In this document: positions 18,183 through 21,056 of the stretch, piece after piece | Numbering within the stretch: position 1 is the stretch's first letter | Layout: each line of letters begins with the position of its first letter | From: a virus | DNA: 21,056 nt | Reading direction: 5' to 3' (one strand) | IMG/VR virus record: IMGVR_UViG_3300033146_000317 | Coordinates: 1 to 21,056 of that record | Notes under the pieces: generated by a model | The model's database searches: none | What the model saw: only the letters and a program-made list of their open reading frames with translations | Told to the model about the DNA's origin: nothing | Translations under genes and position numbers: made by a program

Positions 18183-20062
18183 ACCCACATCCGGGTAGAG
18201 GCAGATTCCTCGCCGGAATCGAACGAATCTGTGACAGTAGCCACCCGCTGGGCGGTCAGGTCTGCGCGGGTAAGGAACGCCGATTTGCCGTGGGATAGCC
18301 CACCGGCACCGGCAGTCAACTCCTGGCAACGCAGTTCTGCGAACCATAATGCCATAACTAGGTCAGTCTTGTGGCCTGATCTGGCCTTACGGGACTGGGC
18401 TACCTCGGGGTCCCAGGTCAATAACTGCTCGGTTAATGCCCTGGCAGCCTCGGTTCGCTGGCTGGGTAGGGTGATAAGGCGCTGGCGGAATAGGTGGGTC
18501 ATCGCCGCCACGCCGAAGATGGGGTCATGCTTGTTGTTTCCGGTGTGATGTTCGTGGAATACCACGCCGCGAGCGGCGCAATAGTCGTTAATCTCCCGGT
18601 CTAGGGCTAGGAAACGCTGGAAAGCGTTTCCTTCGATACGTATTTCGTTGACCTTATGCTGAGTTATCCAGCGGCGGATCAGCATTCTCATACGATCCGG
18701 GGTCATAGCCGCTTCGTTATGGATGTCTATCACCCACCGATGCCCGGTGGCGCGGTCCAATCCCACCAATACCGCGCCGGTATAGCCAGCAACGGCAGGG
18801 TCAAGCCCCATAATCAGCCGCAATCCGGCTGATCCTGTCTCTCTTCCCAGGCTTTTATCGTCCGTCAGGGTGCCGGGAGGGTAGGCACCAATGCAGGAAT
18901 CCACTTCCTCCGGCTTGAAGATGCTGTCCTCGGACACCTGCTCCTGTTGATACATCCGTGACCATTCGGATGTGGGCATAGCCGCCCTCACCTCGGCCAA
19001 GGTATGGCCATCCCATCTGGGGAATAACCCATCTGGGTCCGGTTCCTGCTCGGAATCGGCGGCAACGTCAGTCAATGGCCATAAGGTTTCCCAGTCAGCC
19101 GGGTCTTCGGCATACTCCAAGACCGCTGGCTGAGACAGGTAGGTCCACGGCGATTGGTTGCCGTGATACCGGGATTCGTCCTGTAGTTCGGAGTAGATGT
19201 CACGCGCCGCAATGCGCGTGCCAATCACTAGCAACCTTCCGGTCCTCGGCGCTAAGCGGGATGCCGCCATTGTGAGGAGCCAATGGATTTGCTTGTCAAA
19301 GTCGTGGGCGTTAATGCTGTCGGCTACGTCATCAACAATGATGAGATCGGCACGGGCACCGTAGATTTGTCCTCCAACGCCCAAGGCTTGGACTGTCGGG
19401 TCTTTGGCCTCGGCTCCTCTGACTTTGGACGATACGTAGAATCTGCTGGCAGACCAGCCAGCCGATTCGGAATCGTAACCGCCGGGTGGTGCAAAGTCAT
19501 CTACTACTCCCTGGTACTGAGGGCTAGTCAATCTCTCTTTGATCTGCAAAAGGAACTGCTCAGCAAGACGCTGAGCCTTAGACACAATGATTACTCTGAC
19601 ACTGGGGTCAGAGACTATGCGCCAGGTCACGTAGTCAGCGGTGATAGTGGTGGACTTGGCGTGGGCAGGCGGGGTATTTACTATGACTCGGTTCTTCTTC
19701 GCTGGCCGGAACTCCATCGCGGGGTGTAGGCCAGTAGGTTCCTCCCCCTCAAGCAACTGAACCCATTGGCGCTGATGAGGCCAAGTCCGCTGGCCCAGGT
19801 ATCTTTCTCGGAATGTCTCGAAGTCCGGCACTTCCTTGCCGGATTCGACCAACTCACCCCTGGCAGACTTCTCTACCTCGTCCCATCGTTTACGAAAACC
19901 CTCGTCGGTATATTTCCAGTGGCGTACCGTCGTCCACTTCCGCTTGATCTTCTTCGCGGCATCCTGAGGGTCGCGTCCCTCCTGAATGTATTTCAGGAAG
20001 TTGGACTTTGCTTTCGCAGTCGAGCCTTGGTTCTTCTTACGACCCGATCCCTTAGACGGCAC
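18179..20062 (-). CDS. terL: terminase large subunit, 627 aa
   Basis: This is the ATP-driven DNA packaging motor and nuclease. The ATPase half has a Walker A-like TPPAHAKST at 130-138 (K136; an Ala replaces the usual Gly before the Lys), a Walker B ADLIIVDD at 238-245 ending in Asp-Asp rather than Asp-Glu, and a coupling motif IGTR at 280-283. The nuclease half (RNase H-like fold) has D421 in IMGLDPAV, E477 in IRIEGNA and D567 in HKTDLVMALW, the expected acidic triad. Residues about 20-66 look like a helix-turn-helix of the kind found in small terminase subunits (DPQDAAKKIKRKWTTVRHWK, then DEGFRKRWDEV). The start is the GTG at 20062, with AAGG six bases upstream, inside the last codons of the HNH gene (11-bp overlap). 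No separate small-subunit gene is visible in the window. Confidence 0.95.
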   Translation of the reverse strand: MPSKGSGRKKNQGSTAKAKSNFLKYIQEGRDPQDAAKKIKRKWTTVRHWKYTDEGFRKRWDEVEKSARGELVESGKEVPDFETFRERYLGQRTWPHQRQWVQLLEGEEPTGLHPAMEFRPAKKNRVIVNTPPAHAKSTTITADYVTWRIVSDPSVRVIIVSKAQRLAEQFLLQIKERLTSPQYQGVVDDFAPPGGYDSESAGWSASRFYVSSKVRGAEAKDPTVQALGVGGQIYGARADLIIVDDVADSINAHDFDKQIHWLLTMAASRLAPRTGRLLVIGTRIAARDIYSELQDESRYHGNQSPWTYLSQPAVLEYAEDPADWETLWPLTDVAADSEQEPDPDGLFPRWDGHTLAEVRAAMPTSEWSRMYQQEQVSEDSIFKPEEVDSCIGAYPPGTLTDDKSLGRETGSAGLRLIMGLDPAVAGYTGAVLVGLDRATGHRWVIDIHNEAAMTPDRMRMLIRRWITQHKVNEIRIEGNAFQRFLALDREINDYCAARGVVFHEHHTGNNKHDPIFGVAAMTHLFRQRLITLPSQRTEAARALTEQLLTWDPEVAQSRKARSGHKTDLVMALWFAELRCQELTAGAGGLSHGKSAFLTRADLTAQRVATVTDSFDSGEESASTRMWV

Positions 20063-20453
20063 ACCACACCTTAGCGTTCTTTATATTGCTAACGGTAGCC
20101 TGCGACACGCCGTAATCGGCGGCGATGTCGCGTTGTCGTCTGGTATCGACCCGAATCTCTTCTACTTCGGCAGCCGTAATCTTAGCGTTGGGGTTATCTT
20201 CCCCAACGCAGGGATTGAACCGATTCCGTTCTACGGCTTCGGCCATATTCTCTTGATGAGTCCCCAGGTGTAGGTGATCAGGATTAACACAGCCCGGATT
20301 GTCGCAAGAATGCAAGACATGAAGGCCGTCAGGTATAGGACCATAGGCCATGACGTAAATGAAACGATGAGCACGCCACCTCACACCTTTGTAGGTGAGT
20401 TGACCGTACCCTTTTGGAGTGCGATATTTCTGCCACTCGACACACTCTGACAT
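20052..20453 (-). CDS. HNH endonuclease with C-terminal helix-turn-helix, 133 aa
   Basis: The central region matches the HNH_3 type: AHRFIYVMAYGPIPDGLHVL leads to LHSCDNPGCVNPDHLHLGTH, with H48, N57 and H60 as the likely HNH residues and C50 and C55 as structural cysteines; the ENMAEAVERNR helix follows. The C-terminal ~45 residues (NPNAKITAAEVEEIR ... RDIAADYGVSQATVSNIKN) form a helix-turn-helix as in free-standing phage homing endonucleases. The ATG at 20453 has AAGGG 7 nt upstream. It overlaps the terminase start by 11 bp. HNH proteins next to terminase genes can assist packaging cleavage in some phages (HK97-like), but this domain arrangement is also that of a mobile homing endonuclease. 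The sequence does not decide between the two. Confidence 0.9.
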   Translation of the reverse strand: MSECVEWQKYRTPKGYGQLTYKGVRWRAHRFIYVMAYGPIPDGLHVLHSCDNPGCVNPDHLHLGTHQENMAEAVERNRFNPCVGEDNPNAKITAAEVEEIRVDTRRQRDIAADYGVSQATVSNIKNAKVWCAV

Positions 20454-20465
20454 TTGATAGCCCTT

Positions 20466-20594
20466 CTAACCGCCCGGTGGGAACCGCCTTTCACTGCCGT
20501 CCACCCGAGTCTCTTGGAAATCGCGGAAAACTATGGCCTGCCCAATAGGACCCCGTGGTGTCGCCCAACCAGGCCGCTGTCTAGGGTTCCGCAT
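20466..20594 (-). CDS. possible small basic protein, 42 aa (doubtful)
   Basis: A 42-codon frame starts at the ATG at 20594 and ends 12 bp before the HNH gene. The product is Arg- and Pro-rich (MRNPRQRPGWATPRGPIGQ ... DGSERRFPPGG). The ribosome binding site is weak (GTGGG at short distance), and several codons (AGA, AGG, ATA) are uncommon in the neighbouring genes. The frame stays open upstream to 20759, but that extension runs through the repeats and hairpins and reads as non-coding. It may be non-coding leader sequence; I include it because it abuts HNH on the same strand. Confidence 0.25.
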   Translation of the reverse strand: MRNPRQRPGWATPRGPIGQAIVFRDFQETRVDGSERRFPPGG

Positions 20595-20635
20595 TTGCCC
20601 ACGGTAACACAGGTGACCGGAATACAAGGCGATAC

Positions 20636-20692
20636 AACACGAATACCACCGGCAGAAACAAGTAGCATCGGCGGAACAAAAACCATCGGCAG
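20636..20692. repeat. three abutting 18-20 bp direct repeats
   Basis: Three related units follow one another almost without spacing: 20636-20655 (begins AACACGAATACC, ends CCGGCAG), 20657-20674 (begins AACAAGTAGC, ends ATCGGCGG) and 20675-20692 (begins AACAAAAACC, ends ATCGGCAG). The shared pattern is AACAM, a variable middle, then CAYCGGCRG. A weaker fourth copy may start at 20606 (AACACAGGTGACCGG). They lie about 180-240 bp upstream of the HNH-terminase genes. Tandem units like this usually bind an oligomeric protein. A terminase recognition site (as with the R sites of lambda cosB) or a regulator site are both possible. Confidence 0.5.
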
Positions 20693-20709
20693 AATGAGTT
20701 TTTGTTAAG

Positions 20710-20808
20710 TCCCTTATAGAGGGATTCTCTTCAGAGAATCCCGATACTATCGGGATCATCTAGAGGATGATCCCTCTTTACTATCGCCGGAGTAGTCTTT
20801 ACTCCGGC
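20710..20808. other. array of perfect hairpins sharing arms, upstream of the packaging genes
   Basis: Five perfect inverted repeats lie in 99 bp. TCCCT (20710-20714) pairs with AGGGA (20720-20724). GGGATTCTC (20721-20729) pairs with GAGAATCCC (20734-20742). ATCCCGATA (20738-20746) pairs with TATCGGGAT (20748-20756). GGGATCATC (20752-20760) pairs with GATGATCCC (20766-20774). GCCGGAGTA (20786-20794) pairs with TACTCCGGC (20800-20808). The first four overlap, so each GGGAT or ATCCC can pair with either neighbour. AGAGGGA (20718-20724) also pairs with TCCCTCT (20771-20777), closing a 60-nt four-way junction. No U-run follows in either direction. Being palindromic, the array could fold as RNA from either strand or as DNA cruciforms. 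Confidence 0.75.
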
Positions 20809-20820
20809 TCTATAAGTATC

Positions 20821-20854
20821 GAGAGAGGCCCGAAGGGCTGTAAGGGCCTCTCTC
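20821..20854 (-). other. 11-bp hairpin at the likely 5' end of the late transcript
   Basis: GAGAGAGGCCC (20821-20831) pairs perfectly with GGGCCTCTCTC (20844-20854) over a 12-nt loop. The loop itself contains a GGGC that could compete for the GCCC arm. It lies just downstream of the candidate minus-strand promoter, so a transcript starting near 20848 would begin inside this stem. No U-tract follows on either strand, which argues against a simple terminator; a CT repeat follows on the plus strand. Confidence 0.5.
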
Positions 20855-20885
20855 TCTATGTAAAGGGTAACACAACTTGTCAAGT
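20855..20885 (-). promoter_or_regulatory. candidate late promoter with palindrome over the -35 box
   Basis: On the minus strand TTGACA (20883-20878) is a perfect -35 consensus. Seventeen bases further is CATAGA (20860-20855), a poor -10. The -35 box sits inside an 11-bp perfect palindrome, ACTTGTCAAGT (20875-20885), which would suit an operator. A promoter here would drive the HNH-terminase-portal genes with a leader of about 400 nt containing the hairpin array and repeats. The -35 is convincing and the -10 is not, so confidence is modest. Confidence 0.4.
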
Positions 20886-20895
20886 GTTGCGCGAG

Positions 20896-20918
20896 AAAAA
20901 ACCAAAGATTTATTTGGT
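20896..20918 (-). terminator. weak candidate intrinsic terminator
   Basis: ACCAAA (20901-20906) pairs with TTTGGT (20913-20918) over a 6-nt loop. On the minus strand the stem runs into six consecutive T (20901-20896). The stem has only two G-C pairs, so it would be inefficient. Its position just upstream of the candidate late promoter would separate that promoter from any transcription entering from the right. Confidence 0.3.
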
Positions 20919-20941
20919 GATACATACGATAATATGCGTCG

Positions 20942-20954
20942 CTTGTGCAACAAG
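20942..20954. other. small hairpin
   Basis: CTTGT (20942-20946) pairs with ACAAG (20950-20954) over a 3-nt loop. Alone it would be unremarkable; it continues the dense series of inverted repeats across this non-coding stretch. Confidence 0.3.
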
Positions 20955-20965
20955 GGGCGGGTCAA

Positions 20966-21054
20966 ACTGTCTATCGTGACGGTCTGTAACGACCATTTAT
21001 GGCAAGGGTGGGGGGTGAATAAAATGATAGCCCCCATACACCCTTGTAGACAGT
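20966..21054. other. nested stem structure at the right edge
   Basis: ACTGTCTA (20966-20973) pairs with TAGACAGT (21047-21054), enclosing two further stems. One is GGTC (20981-20984) with GACC (20991-20994). The other is CAAGGGTG (21003-21010) with CACCCTTG (21039-21046), extended inward by GGGGG (21011-21015) with CCCCC (21031-21035) and a 3-nt bulge. Together they make a three-way junction of about 89 nt. No ORF covers it convincingly. It could be a structured RNA or a DNA structure; the strand cannot be decided. Confidence 0.45.
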
Positions 21055-21056
21055 GA

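Noticed and set aside
18183-18347. Upstream extension of the portal frame to an ATG at 18347
   Set aside because: It runs entirely through the terminase coding sequence in another frame and is rich in Arg and Cys unlike the rest of the portal; a GTG overlapping the terminase stop fits the operon better.
20531-20686. 51-codon minus-strand frame starting MVFVPPMLLVSAGG
   Set aside because: Its first third is made of the tandem repeats, there is no ribosome binding site before the ATG, and it overlaps another equally weak frame.
20718-20777. The four-way junction as a tRNA gene
   Set aside because: The loops are 4, 3 and 5 nt, with no 7-nt anticodon loop, no TTC-type T loop and no CCA-like end, so it is not a tRNA despite the cloverleaf shape.
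20710-20854. The hairpin array as a set of intrinsic terminators
   Set aside because: None of these stems is followed by a U-run in either direction; only the weak stem at 20901-20918 is.
20767-20979. Plus-strand 70-codon frame starting within the hairpin region
   Set aside because: It begins inside a palindromic arm, crosses several perfect stems and the candidate promoter, and has no ribosome binding site or protein-like composition.

Overview
The window holds the late (virion assembly) module of a tailed double-stranded DNA bacteriophage. Every convincing gene lies on the minus strand, so the gene order reads from right to left. Base composition is moderately GC-rich. The gene set vaguely resembles actinobacterial short-tailed phages known mostly from metagenomes; that host guess comes from overall resemblance only. 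I see no tRNA, rRNA, CRISPR array, integrase or insertion sequence.

Layout in the direction of transcription: (a) 21056-20454 is about 600 bp of mostly non-coding DNA. It carries a candidate terminator, a candidate promoter with a perfect TTGACA box inside a palindrome, a dense run of short perfect hairpins that share arms, and three abutting 18-20 bp repeats. (b) A small HNH endonuclease (20453-20052) overlaps the terminase large subunit (20062-18179), which overlaps the portal gene (18182-16314). (c) After a short intercistronic hairpin come two tiny genes (49 and 47 codons) and a Pro/Ala-rich 135-residue protein. (d) A single 12.5-kb gene (15582-3109) encodes a 4157-residue protein that begins with an intact staphylococcal-nuclease-like domain. 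(e) Two further probable virion proteins follow (513 and 452 residues). (f) After a hairpin-rich leader a new gene starts and runs off the left edge at position 1.

How the genes probably work together: the terminase, perhaps helped by the HNH protein, packages DNA through the portal. The six proteins encoded between 16281 and 201 contain no cysteine in about 5350 residues, whereas the HNH protein, terminase and portal do. With the giant nuclease-headed protein lying directly downstream of the portal, this suggests a set of virion proteins carried in the head and ejected into the host with the DNA. Most junctions are overlapping or nearly so, consistent with one translationally coupled operon.

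The most noteworthy items are the cysteine-free gene block, the SNase-headed giant protein, the terminase with a TerS-like N-terminal helix-turn-helix, and the shared-arm hairpin array with adjacent tandem repeats upstream of the packaging genes, which is a candidate packaging-recognition or leader-RNA structure.
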